Positions 1-64,000 of a stretch of DNA of 64,000 bases are shown piece by piece. A program made the translations under genes and the position numbers. Below the pieces are notes generated by a model. The model saw nothing but the letters and a program-made list of their open reading frames with translations. It searched no databases and had not been told where the DNA came from. Origin of the DNA: Siphlonurus alternatus (lineage: Eukaryota > Arthropoda > Insecta > Ephemeroptera > Siphlonuridae); the NCBI GenBank assembly GCA_949825025.1, contig OX463779.1, positions 38,202,203 through 38,266,202 on the forward strand, read 5' to 3'. Within the stretch, counting starts at the first letter, position 1. The number at the start of each line of letters is the position of its first letter.

Positions 1-196
1 ACAGATACTTTGCATGGAACGGAACTGTACCTCTAATGCACACAAACACTTGAATATCTAAGTAGCTAAGTACTATAGCAAATATACGCTGGATCATTCG
101 AATAAACTTGAATATATATACACATGTACAAGCCCGTGCAACTATAGATGTAACAGAAACTTCATCCTTATACTTGACGTTTAAATATTATGTATT

Positions 197-235
197 TTAA
201 ATTCAAATTTTTATTTCGATCATAGGCTGTTCACA
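197..235 (-). repeat. 5'-truncated fragment of the LINE 3' end
   Basis: About 34 bp (taaattcaaatttttatttc followed by gatcataggctgt) match the 3' terminus of the larger LINE at 9632-9661 almost exactly, then similarity ends. Read on the minus strand it finishes in a GAATTT-type tail. It is probably a very short, 5'-truncated insertion of the same family. Confidence 0.5.
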
Positions 236-1099
236 GCATATGATTGGAAGAGAAATTATAAAAAAATTGTTTTTAAGTTTACGTTGGGTTTTGAGTAACT
301 CGAATCTTTTGTAAATCACGCCAAAGAAGTTTAAATTCAACATGACTTAAAAAACAGAGGAAACGTTTAGGCTGGGCAAAGGTGTACATAGTTAAGCTCT
401 TATAGAGGCTTCAAGAGTTACTCGGCGGGAACTTCCTACATAAGCCACCATGCTAAAAAAAATTAATGCTCACAGTAATTAAAGCTATTATATTGATTTG
501 AAAACATCTCCTATCCCCCCAATTAGGGATCTTCCGATCATGAATCAAGAGGTTATTTTCATCTAAAAAAAATTAATTTATTTCAAAGAAGCAATTTCGA
601 GTTTTTTTTACAGAGATTTAGAAAGGATATTGGGAACACCGCAAAATTACTATTACTATCTATACATGATTGCCTGCGATTGGTTTAAAGCTTTACGTTA
701 CAGTTTTTAGTTTTTAACCAATCAGTGAATTTACAATTCAAGTGCTGAGTATCAGAGAGTTCTTTTGTTACATACTGAAAGGGTTGCATAAGTAATACAT
801 TTTTCAGGCGTATCTTTTATTAATAAAAACCTCTATATATCGGAATACACACTGTCTTGCTTAAAATGCTATTAATGTAATAATGTATGAAACCCTAGCT
901 TTGAAATTTAAATACAAGACATTAGTGGGTTAAATTTTTATATCTCAAAGAGTTAACTGGATCAAAACGTATATACAGAATAATCATTATGTTATAATAT
1001 AACGTCTTTGAGAAAGGTATATCCACTTTATCAATTTAACCCTCTGATATATAACGAGAATTCAGACAAAGATGGTTGTTTACTGGTAACACTGCGGTA

Positions 1100-1330
1100 T
1101 AAATTGAAGCGGTTTGCAGCGGTTCGGTCCGGCTAGCTGGTTGTTTGGACGGTGGGAGGGAGGTGTTACGCGATGACAAGCGTTCGTGTTGTTCGTGAGC
1201 GTCTGAGCGAGCACAGAAGGAGGAGGAGGTCGCACTTAGTGAGATGAGATGAGTCCCAGCCTCCCTCTTGTGTCTCGCGGTGTCTCTGATGATGAAGCAG
1301 GTGAAGCCTCGTTTATCTCTCGCACCTCCC
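1100..1330 (+). other. GC/CpG-rich patch in an AT-rich intron
   Basis: About 230 bp with many CG dinucleotides stand out from the flanking sequence. On the + strand a short frame (ATG at 1172, about 24 codons, Arg-rich) closes quickly. At 1289-1300 the bases spell two Met codons, Lys and Gln followed by GTGAAG, a possible phase-0 donor that would be in frame with exon a. A promoter or alternative first exon is conceivable but nothing proves it. Confidence 0.3.
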
Positions 1331-2259
1331 TACCTTCAGATGAGATGACAGAAGCATGTCCCTTATTAAAAAAAAAAGCAGATTAATTTTTTTATAATGG
1401 ACCACCTGTATAAATTTTCTTTTTTGCATATTTGAATAGAGTCGTGTTCTGTACTGTCAGTTTTTTTTTCTGATTTTTTGTGTGTTCACTAAAACCCTTA
1501 AAATCATGCTGTTAAACACTGATGTCATATTTAAAGCATTTCACTAAGCTTCATGTTAAATATTTTAATGACCGTCACAGAATTTTGCAGTATGATTTGT
1601 AAGATTCAAAGAAATATGAAAAAATTTGACTATATATTTAATAACATGAAGTACTCTAAAATATGTAATAAAAAATTTTTAGTTGCAACATATTTTTTTT
1701 TTAATTAATATTGCTGATATTTAAAAACAAGGTTGAGCAATATTGAATAGATTGCATGCACGTTAAAACAATTATTTTTTGGGTTGTTTCTTATTTTTAC
1801 AATAAAGCTATTAACTAAGTGGTTTGGATACAAAATTTAGTAGTTTTATTTGACCTTTAATGGTGATATAACATAAATTATCATTTCCTCCTTTCTACAG
1901 TACAAAAGTTTAACTACAAAATTACATTATTTTATATTAGATGTTTTCTTTTGCTTCAATTACGGGGGGGATCCCCGGGGAAATTTCTGAGCCAGACCAC
2001 GCAGGCTAGCTCTGCTGGGAACAACTACTTACTTTGTGGAAATTTATTCAACCTGATGCCTGATCAAACATTTACTGACAAAATGATGATGTGGTTTTTG
2101 TCCAGGGAGTTCTAGGACAATTAACAATTTTCTCTACATTTTTAAATTTCAGTTTAAATACTATAAAATAATATTTGAGATTTTGAAAAATATATAATTT
2201 TTTTTTTTTTAAAAATTGGGATTTGAATATTTTATCTACGATACAAATAATTAACTAGT

Positions 2260-2512
2260 GAGTGTGTGGCGCAGTGCGCTTGACCGGGTCTCGTCAGATC
2301 ACCGAAGTCAAGCTGTAGCGTCCATCCTGGCTAAGGTTTCCACGTTTCCCTCAGTCACAGGCAAATACCGGGATGGATTGCAAGGCCGTGGCCGCCCCCG
2401 TTTCTGAAGAGCCCGCGAAACGCTAAGTTAGGGTTTTGGAAGGTTCGGGGTTTCAAACTTAGTGAGTAATTAGTAATAGAAGAACCCAGTTAAGGTTTGA
2501 TAAAAAAAAAAT
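2260..2512 (+). repeat. Divergent 5S-rRNA-headed SINE copy
   Basis: The head ggcgcagtgcgcttgaccgg and then tctcgtcagatcaccgaagt match the 5S-like head of the fuller copy at 24631. An internal deletion removes the 5S box C part; the shared body returns as gtccatcctggctaaggttt and ggatggattgcaaggccgtg. The 3' part differs from the other copy and ends in an A-run near 2503. Confidence 0.65.
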
Positions 2513-3123
2513 AAATTAATAATTAACTATTTTAAATGTAGAGGAATATATATGCAAATATATTCTAATTCTTTAATGTTTAAAAATAACCCTTCCATGA
2601 GTGCTATTCAAACTTACTACAAGCTGCGTTAATTTGATCCTTATTTAAAATACATGTGTCCTTTTAAAATGTCAAACTTTCTGAAACACAAAGTTTAAAA
2701 ATTTAATGAGCCTAGAATAAAATCTAAACTGAGATTTTTAACTCTAATTTGACAGGAAAAAGCTCATAAATATCTTATAATAATATACATTAATGCAGAA
2801 TTAGGCATGAGTATCCCGCCTTAAAAGCCCAATTGAATCAAGAAATACTACAGCTTTAACTAAATTGAATCCTTTCTACATAATTCTGGAAGGTCAATTT
2901 AGTTTTAACTAGATAAATTAGAATTCTCAACTTACAAAAAAGGGATATATCCAGTTTCTACCAAAGGTATTTTTTTATTGATTAGTTTTCTTTTCTCCCC
3001 TTTGGACTCTGATACTGTTACCCTATAACCTCTTAATGTCAACTGGTAGGTTATCCATGAGAGCGTATAACCTTAGGGTACATCCCCGTTCGTGGTAGTG
3101 ACGCTTCCTCCTGGTGTCCACAG

Positions 3124-55690
<52,567 letters not shown>

Positions 55691-57660
55691 GTGAGTACCT
55701 TTATTTAAATAATCCAGCAAGTGTTAACTTTTACTAGAGTTGCGTCCCAATACACAATATTTCGTCTCCTGCAAAGTGCCCTACTTCCTCTGTCTCTAAA
55801 AAAAATATGTTTATGAAAACTTAGGGTCTATTGTACTTCATATCAGAGAGAAGGGGCTCCATTAAAGTACCTCGATTTTAATTGAAATGAGACACTACCA
55901 AAATTTATCGTGTATTAATATTGAGTTATTATTATCAAATTAATTCTTATTTTTATAATTGCATCAAAATGCAAGTCACTTAAGTTCAGTTAATTTTTCT
56001 TCATGCAACTCTAAACTAGATTTTAATTTTAATTAAAGGTCAAATTTGCATCAAAACTCTGCATTTAAATTACTTACATTCTGAGGCGACAATTTAATTA
56101 TTTTTTAATTGAATGAATGAAAATAATTTTAGAATTTGAATATGATAAAGAACGACTTTCCGTACAACTGAAGACTAGAAAATTTTAGCACTAAAATATT
56201 GAAAACAAAACATATTGAGTAAATATTTCGTGTAATGACCAAAACTAGGCATATTTAGCGTAAATTTTATTCTCATTTTTAATACTCGATTGAACCAGAG
56301 ATATTTGTTTTACATAAAGAGTATAAAATACTGTATTTTTGAACATATTTTTGAACATTAATCTTGTGTTTATGAGATATATTAATTCTGTTGTCATAGT
56401 AAGTAATGTGGAACATTAATTAAAAAAAAAAGTAGACATCATTAATGTAAAAAAAGGGAGGGGGTAGGAAGTTTGTTCCATATTTTATTTCTTCTCTTAC
56501 TCCCCATGCAATTCATAAACTTTGAAAGAAAAATATTCTTCTATTCAACTTTTTATTATTATTTAACTTTCATTTCAATTTTAAAATAATCGTATCAATT
56601 GATTTATAAAAGTCAAAGTTGAAAATGTTAACCTGACAGTCAATTTATTTTTCTTACTTTTTTAAATGTCACTATTTGAATTGATAACAACGTTACACAG
56701 TACACCGTATCAACATTATTTCGAAATATATAAAGGAGGAGAATCAATTTCATTTCATAACATCTCATCGTGACTGAACGTTGAAACCTGTCAAACAAAA
56801 AGCCTATTATTAGCATGTTCCACGTCAAATAGATATGCAATATTGTATTTCTGTTTCCTTACACGGAGAAAAGGGTTGGAAATATTAATTAAAATGGTAT
56901 TAAAATTATGACATAAAATTGCTTGCTAGGAGACCCTCGGGAATTTATTTCGAGATTAAAATTTGCAGTGAATGATATTTAAATGTTTTGCTGGTAGTTT
57001 AAATAAAGTTGTATTACAATAGAAATCGATCACTTTAAGAATGAATGCCAGTCCACGAAAATGCACACTAAACACATTATCGATTGTCAATTTTTTGAAG
57101 TGTTGACGCCATATTGACACTAACTGTTGTCTCAATTAGCGCAAGTGTTCAAGTATTTGAAGGGTTTGAAGGGTCTAGTATTTAGTGTTTGAAATAGCAA
57201 CTTCAAACACTAACACAGACACTAAATTTTTTAACATTGATCAGCTGATGCAAATGTTTCCAACTTTTGCCACTACGAAGTGTTGGCGCTAGTTTACAGT
57301 AAAGTTGTCTCATTTAAAAAAAAGTATTTATACTAAATTAGTGTTTGAAGTGTATACACTTTTAGTTCGCATTCTTTAAATGAGACGCGGCCTAAGTCTA
57401 TTCGTAAATCCTGAAAAGTGTTTCTGCCTCTGAATATAAATCTGCTCTTATGTTTGAAAAAATTAAATAATTAATTAATTAATTAAAAAAATAGTATAGA
57501 GCTGGTATAATATAATCTTTCCGTATTTTAACTGTATGTGTATATGTCAGTACATGTGGTCAGAGAAATACGTAGGGAAGAGAAGAGAGAGAGAGAAGCT
57601 TGGCGTATAGTATACATGTCATGTATGCAGGGTGCATGCAGTGTCTATAGACATTCTATA

Positions 57661-57905
57661 GTAATATTCAAATTCAAATTCAAAATTCAAATTTCAAAAT
57701 TCTTTTATTAATTCCATTAGTTCCTACAATCATATCATATAAATGCTCTTCTATTTAGCTACATATTCCAATTTATAAAATATTTTCCATTCTGTACAAA
57801 TAACTTCCCAAATATACGTACGTGCTAATACACAACCAAATAAGGGATACATTATATTCTTGAAGATGGATACGAGCATTCTAGCTCATTACCTCCATTG
57901 TAAAA
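57661..57905 (-). repeat. Probable LINE 3'-end fragment
   Basis: Repeated attcaa units at 57661-57690 are followed (minus strand) by a TTAATAAAAG signal just upstream of the tail. A short minus-strand frame beyond it (..YIEFYNGGNELECSYPSSRI) could be a LINE C-terminus. Low certainty. Confidence 0.35.
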
Positions 57906-58043
57906 TTCGATGTATGAATAGATTTTAGGGCAAGAATAAAACCTCCCCCCCTCCCCAGAAAAAAAAGTGTCCACTTCGTAAAGCGTCAAATGAAGACACC
58001 ATCTTACCCCAACTCGCTTCATTTGGATGCTGAACAAGTAGAC

Positions 58044-58229
58044 TAAGGTGGCGTCCCAAATGTCCATTCTCGCCTACTACCCTACCCTACCCTTCCCTAC
58101 AATGGCGGCGAAATTTAGGGCGCATCATATGCGCCCTACTTATATTATATAGCGGCCATATTGGAGGGGAGGGGAAAGTTCATTTAAGGCCCCTACAGGG
58201 GACGAGAAAGTGATTTGGGACGCCACCTA
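58044..58229. mobile_element. 186-bp MITE with GC-richer ends
   Basis: taaggtggcgtcccaaatgt and, inverted, gatttgggacgccacctaa bound a core with ccctaccctacccttcccta and gcgcatcatatgcgc. Confidence 0.75.
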
Positions 58230-59452
58230 ACCCTTAAGGCGGCGAGAGATGCCGCGAGACACTAAAACTTACTAAATCAACCTTTTACTTCAAACCGAAG
58301 TCCATAGGGAAATAATATCAGCAATTGTCTGTCTCCATTTCAAATTAGTTTAGTAGGTTATTATAAACGGAGATCATATGGGCAGAAATTTAATAAAAAA
58401 AAAAATTCAGTAGTACCATCTTTGACATTAGAGTTAGCTTAACATATTCTAATTTGATAATTTTGTGCTTATGAGTGTACGAAACTGGAACATGTCTTGA
58501 AGACGTTGGAGACTGTAAATGACGTCCCTTTGACGTCAAACAAAAGTTGGTGTTCCGACCACCGCAGGCTTTGTTTTGCTCAATGTAACAAGCATCATCA
58601 GCAGCAGGTTTTGTATTCCAGCCACATCAAACTAATTTCAAACTTTGATTCTAACTTTATATTGTAGTGTGGTTGCCTTAATTAAATTAATTACCTTATT
58701 TATAGAACAAAAATCGATAATATATGGAACTATATTATATAATTATGTATATGAAACTTTATACGATAATTATTATATAATATAATTAAAAAAAATTCTA
58801 CCGTAATATGATTAATGTTTCTCTATTTATATAATGTTATACAATATGAAAGTTTTTAACTACCATCTTTTAAGTTTATTGCTCTAAAACATCGTTATAT
58901 AAGTTAAATAATATTCATATCTCTAACATAATAAACAAAACTATAGTGGGTTTATTTACCTTAATCACTTTTACCTTAATCACTAAATATAATGAATACA
59001 AAAAGGCACTTAAAAATGTAAATTTAATATTAAATTTATATTGTGTACAATTTTTTTATTAATATTTAAAGTAAAAGAAAAACAATAAAAATTTAATTAC
59101 AATTTTATGTTGATGTATTGCGCATTTATGTAATAAAAATGAAGGAGGAAGAGGAGAGTTTAGCTTTAGTATAGCATATTTTACGATTGGCATCATCATA
59201 ACATCAGGAAGACATATTGGCTGAAGTTGCATGCGAGTAACAGAGTTTACATCGTAAATGCAGAATGATTGAGGGACTCGTAAAAGTGCCAGTATTCGAT
59301 CGTATGGCAAAAAATATATCTGCGTAATACACTACTGTATACAATAAACTATTCAGTTCAAAACCATGCATGGTACCTATCGAGACATGTCCGTATGTCC
59401 CTTAGGATTCAGTAGAAATGATCTCTCTTCTCTCTCCTTTCTATCTTTCGTC

Positions 59453-60161
59453 TTAAAGGCCCTATGACCATTTCACAGTATTAAGTCTACAGTTAGTATT
59501 GCCTCAGTATGATACGGCTGCATAAAAAAAATTGTTCCAGCAGCAATAATATCAGAGATAATAGCCGATGAAAAGGCACCTGTGACGTCATTTGTACCCA
59601 TTCTGCGGCGATGGTATAGGGAAATCCCTGCAAAAGATAGGTTCACTCTAGCTGCAACCACGGACATAATTTTAATTCTGGAATGTTGAAATTTTACCAG
59701 GGCAGTTTTGATAGTATTTGTCAAATATCCTGAAAGACTTTTGTTGTTGACATTTACACAGACTGAATTATTGCAGTAGCAAGATAAGCCAAAAATTTAA
59801 CATTGTTTTCCTCTACAACATTTTTCTCTTCTTGCTACTGCAATAAGTCAGCCTGTGTAAATGTCAACAACAAAAGTCTTTCAGAATATTTGACAAATAC
59901 TATCAAGACTGCCCTGGTAAAATTTCAACATTCCAGAATTAAAAATATGTCCGTGGTTGCAGCTAGAGTGAACCTATCTTTTGCAGGGATTTCCCTATAC
60001 CATCGCCGTAGAATGGGTACAAATGACGTCACAGGTGCCTTTTCATCGGCTATTATCTCTGATATTATTGCTGCTGGAACAATTTTTTTTATGCAGCCGT
60101 ATCATACTGAGGCAATACTAACCGTGGACTTAATACTGTGAAATGGTCATAGGGCCTTTAA
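59453..60161. mobile_element. 709-bp palindromic element flanked by TTAA
   Basis: Left end TTAA then aggccctatgaccatttcac; right end gtgaaatggtcatagggcct then TTAA. Arms of about 340 bp are almost identical; the centre is near 59800. Each arm encodes the same 83-residue frame reading away from the tip (59473-59724 minus, 60141 side plus) with a few substitutions, a consequence of arm identity. TTAA at both ends suggests a piggyBac-type target site. Confidence 0.85.
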
Positions 60162-62400
60162 TCTGCACACATCAACACATCGTTATATTTTTTATGGCGT
60201 GTGCTTTCCTTCACATCCTTATTCCTCCTCGTCCTTCAAATTTTGAATACATTTAATTTTATTCACGTGTATATTGAGTAATATGCACGCCAATGAATAA
60301 AAATCAAATCATTATATGATAATTATTTAATTAATAATATATGAAAAAGGTAATATATTTATTCAATTTTAAGTCACCCGTCTAGTATATGTTTCAAACA
60401 CACTCTAAACATGCTTTTATATTTTTATATATTAAATTTATTTTATTAAATAAAATAAATGATAAATCTTCAAAGTTAATAAAATCTTTCGTGCATATTT
60501 TTTCAATAAATACATTTTTACTCCCGGATGTATTTTAAATCTATTTTTAAAACAAAATGTCACTGAAGTTTTTATAGATTTTAATAAATGAGATTTAATA
60601 TTATATGTATTGATATAATCACTTCCTTTTCTTTGTCTTTATTTTACGTCATAGATATTAAAATACGATATTTTCAGGTTTAATTATTGATTCAAGAGTT
60701 TTGTACAATATTATTTATTATTACTCTCGATCGTCCCATGACGTATGATATTTGCTAGTGCGTCATCACAGATTCAAAATATGGGTACATTCAAGTCACA
60801 CTGCAGACCCGGGGTGGGGGTAAGGGGGAGGTCGTAAAAAGCAGCAGCTATATACTGCTGTATATAAGTAAAGGTGGCTTTACATGGGTGATTTTCAGTA
60901 TGTGACGAAAATAATGCGCACTTCTATTATCCGCTATATTTTGAGATTAAAAAGAGCATCGAAATTCAATATTGTCACAACTCGGTGAATGGTGAGCAGC
61001 CACCTTGACGTCATACTTGATACTTCCATTAACTACCAAGAAGGGCGCATGTTAAATCTAAATCATCATGTGGATTCTTACCATTGAAACATGGAATTTC
61101 ACAGCAAATGCCGCGTCGCATGTAAACTCACCTCGACTACTAATATGCGTTAGCTCATTCATCTTCCATATGTCACAAGTCAACTCTAACGTCGTAGTTG
61201 CAAGCAAATGCCGCCAAGCTTAGCCCTCGAGGGGACGCCACAAAACACATAACTAATTGAGCTTTAATACTCTAAAGACCAGATGAAAATTTACTTTTAG
61301 TATATACAAAACAGCTTAGGGAAACTAACTTTTGTAGTATATAAAATTTGTAATTAGCATAATGTTTTAAGGTAATAATGTTTTAGCCGGACGTCCTTTA
61401 ATTTTAATTATGAGTTAAAAGTGTTTACCTTTTTAAGGGATAAAACTTTACTTTACAGCCTAGAATTTTTGTTATAAAGAGCAGAGGTCTATTTTATATT
61501 CAAATTTATATTGGCTTGGGTAATCTTTGCTATTATAATGGTTGTCAGATTTTTGATCAAGCGTAAACAATATACACTACCAATGTGGTACCATGGACCT
61601 GATGGATGTAAAATAATTATTCCAAGGCTGTATATAAATTATTATATTGCCCTTGATTTAAGATTATGGTTTGAGACAATCTTTATAAAAATTATACTTT
61701 TCTCAGTGTATATTTTAGTTTATTCAACATATAGAACAGTGAATCTATTTTTTTTTAATCTGCATTGTCTGTATTATTTTTATTGATGAACCGCAAAATA
61801 TCACACAAAAAACAAAAGCAAGATATCAAAATATCTTAGCAACATGATGGATTATTTTTATCTTTTAAATTATACAAACATGATATATTATATAAAGTTA
61901 GAAATTTAATTAACCCTTTCACTCTCATACAATGTTAATATTGACTTTTAAATTAACATGTAAATATTTTTATGCCACAATTACGTCATAAAAAGGTTTG
62001 ATAATAATATTATGTTAGCTATATAAACATTACGTAACATATCTGATAATATTATTACAACACATATCGATTTATTTTAGATGGTGTCAAATTGATTGCA
62101 TATATAACATAAAAGAGACATATAAAATCAATATCGTCTTGAATACAAATGATAATATTTTGTTTTGAATATTTATACAAAACACTATCGTCATGATGGC
62201 AAAGTTAGAAATTTTATTACTTCCCCAGGTAGTTTGTTGCAGGTGTTTATGTGTTGAGGCAGGTGCGATTGCTGCTTTCTCACTATGTATTTCGCAATCC
62301 CCCCCCCCTCGTCTCTATTTTTATCCATTCTCGTACTGAGCATTTAGCAGGTGTAATATAGCACCCAACTTGTATACCAGTCGTGTATAGTTGTGCTTGA

Positions 62401-62404
<4 letters not shown>

Positions 62405-62488
<84 letters not shown>
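62405..62488 (+). repeat. (CT)n microsatellite
   Basis: About 41 CT units followed by TTTCCCCCAGCAG; the acceptor-like end leads into a GC-richer stretch but no credible exon. Confidence 0.97.
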
Positions 62489-62493
<5 letters not shown>

Positions 62494-63338
62494 CCAGCAG
62501 GCAAGCAAGTCCATATCGATCACCATGCAAGCAGCCAACATATAACGCCACAGCCGGGCCATTTGTGTCCGCCCCTATATATTTGCCACCCCGTGTTTTC
62601 CAACAAACAAAACGCTAAAAATACCCCAAGTAATGCATCTTCAAAATTCAAACCACCTTGACCTTTATACACTTCCTTTTCTTCAAAAATAACATTTTGT
62701 CTTTCAATAAACGAATGGGATTTTTTTTTTTTTTAATTTGATAAATTTCACTACAATCCCTCTAATAATTTAAATTAGAAAAATTAAAATAAATTTGTAT
62801 AATGAATTATTAATTAAAATTTTAATTTGGAATGTGTCCATATTAAAAATTAATTGTTGTTATACACTCTTAAAGATAATAACTTCAAATATATTGAGAT
62901 TGATTTGTAATTTATGTTTCATAAACTTGCTAAAATAATTACTATAACATTTAACTGTTTAATATTTCATACCCTCTTGGTAAGGTATACATTATAAGAA
63001 ACATAAAAAAAAAATTGAACTTTGGAAATATTTGACTTTACTGCATCGTATGAAAATAAAATATAAATTTATATGAAGTAAAATGAAAACATTAAACTCC
63101 CTATTATAGAGTTAGCTGATGTCATTATAGTTAAAAACTTTTAACACCCATAGTTTGTCAATTATGTCTCATTATATCTTTATAGAGAAGCGTCACATTA
63201 GCAAAGTGCAAATTTGCACGTTAGACAGTTTAATTAGCTGAATCTGCTCTTGGACGAGATTTGTAGGCAAGCTGTTTGGACTAATTGGATGCTGCGTGCC
63301 TGGTTGGTTTTCACGGCGGTCCTGATGGGACGAATCAC

Positions 63339-63468
63339 GGACCAAATACCCCCGGACGAAATACCCCCGGACCAAATATCCCCGCCCGGACCGGACGAAA
63401 TACCCCCGGACGAAATACTCCCGGACGAAATACTCCCGGACGAAATACCCCCGGACGAAATACCCCCT
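63339..63468 (+). repeat. 15-bp minisatellite array, third copy
   Basis: About eight units of ggacgaaatacccccg, with one irregular unit near 63378. The upstream flank cgaatcacgga is the same as that of the 13475-13839 array, so the three arrays belong to one repeat family. Confidence 0.92.
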
Positions 63469-63854
63469 TGTAAGTGGAGAGGGGCGGGTGACCGACGCGG
63501 GAGGGGAAGTTGACTTTATTTATAAAGTCTGTTTTTCTGTCGTTTGTCTGACGTCACGCGCGTCGTATTAAAGAAGGAAGTTAGTAACGCCATTTTCCAC
63601 AACAAATATAATATATATTATGTAATATTCAAAGTATATTTATAGTTAATGCCGTATCAAGATCTCAAATTGCGTCTTTAATTTTATTATACCAACACAT
63701 ACTCAAAATTGTGCCGCAAACAAACGATTTTTGTATATGCTATGCTTAATTTGATTGTGCGGCAATTATAAATTGTCTCAGCGTTTTGCAGCAAGATTTT
63801 GAAGGTTTTTAAACGATTTTAGGTTTTTAAACCTAGGTGTACCCCTAGCGATTT

Positions 63855-64000
63855 GAGCAAAGCCCGAAATTAACAAATATTTCGGGCTTCGCTCATTTAA
63901 ATTTGAACATTTCTAGAAGAGCTCAAATCGGAAAAAGCGAACCCCGACGAGAAGTTTTATTTCGGGGTTTGCTCATTTAAATTTGCTCATTTCTAAAAGT
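63855..64000 (+). repeat. Two tandem related hairpins at the window edge
   Basis: gagcaaagcccgaaat/atttcgggcttcgctc (63855-63894) and agcgaaccccga/ttcggggtttgct (from about 63937) are each followed by catttaaatttg and catttct. A tandem duplication of a roughly 90-bp hairpin unit, possibly continuing beyond the window. Confidence 0.7.

Larger units (their letters stand above)
1..3123 (+). other. Presumed nompC intron upstream of exon a
   Basis: AT-rich sequence with no exon that I can join to the frame at 3124. It holds a short LINE 3'-end fragment near 197, a GC/CpG-rich patch at about 1100-1330, a poly-G stretch at 1965-1978 and a divergent 5S-headed SINE near 2260-2512. Otherwise I see only low-complexity A/T runs. 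Confidence 0.6.
55691..64000 (+). other. Presumed nompC intron 13 (to window end)
   Basis: No C-terminal NOMPC exon found. Holds a LINE-tail fragment (57661-57905), a 186-bp MITE (58044-58229), a possible degenerate element at 60870-61135 (ggtggctttacatg/catgtaaactcacct), the TTAA palindrome (59453-60161), (CT)n (62405-62488), the third minisatellite (63339-63468) and tandem hairpins at the edge. Remaining stretches, for example 55800-57600 and 61400-62380, show nothing definite. Confidence 0.6.

Noticed and set aside
59473..60141. Two related protein genes in opposite orientation
   Set aside because: The matching frames are explained by the palindrome; there is no domain and the frame lies wholly in the mobile element.
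55691..64000. C-terminal NOMPC exon
   Set aside because: I looked for a basic segment following LCKTK but found no open, spliced, GC-rich candidate.

Overview
This is a eukaryotic window, almost certainly arthropod. The background is roughly 30% GC, full of microsatellites, miniature transposons and retroelements. It is crossed on the + strand by 13 short GC-rich exons of one very large gene. Joined, these exons give an uninterrupted frame of 2,551 nt (850 codons plus 1 nt) that reads as the C-terminal half of a TRPN/NOMPC mechanosensory channel. Every splice phase agrees. The protein closely resembles insect NOMPC. I cannot place the organism more finely: insect, crustacean and chelicerate all remain possible.

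Layout of the gene. Exons at 3124-3324, 4500-4706, 20708-20852, 21813-22012, 22378-22575 and 25305-25511 encode the last 11 ankyrin repeats. Exons at 32284-32415 and 32476-32682 encode the linker-helix region. The exon at 38088-38210 carries the pre-S1 elbow, 40381-40590 carries S1-S2, 42843-43200 carries S3-S5, 49835-50061 carries the pore and S6, and 55555-55690 carries the TRP domain. About 18 upstream ankyrin repeats (by comparison with the 29 of fly NOMPC) and the C-terminal tail are outside the window or not recognised. Introns range from 60 bp to 16 kb. Two of them use GC-AG instead of GT-AG splice sites.

Layout of the introns. The 16-kb second intron holds a 5'-truncated non-LTR retrotransposon with an open reverse-transcriptase frame, a 383-bp palindromic MITE and a 40-bp dyad tandem array inside an inverted-repeat element. 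It also holds two long 15-bp minisatellite arrays in inverted orientation that bracket all of these, and a (GACAGA)n array beside a GC-rich coding-like island. Later introns contain 5S-rRNA-derived SINEs, several hairpin MITE families, a 1.7-kb foldback structure carrying tRNA-like Pol III modules and very long AT and GA/CT repeats. The last 8 kb (after 55690) has a TTAA-flanked 709-bp palindrome, a third copy of the 15-bp minisatellite and tandem hairpins at the edge.

Points of most interest are the inverted minisatellite-bracketed unit, the Pol III foldback element, the two GC-AG introns, a perfect ecdysone-type IR1 motif inside the 60-bp intron, the strong excess of the octamer TGACGTCA, and hairpin MITEs lying 45-212 bp from six of the thirteen exons.
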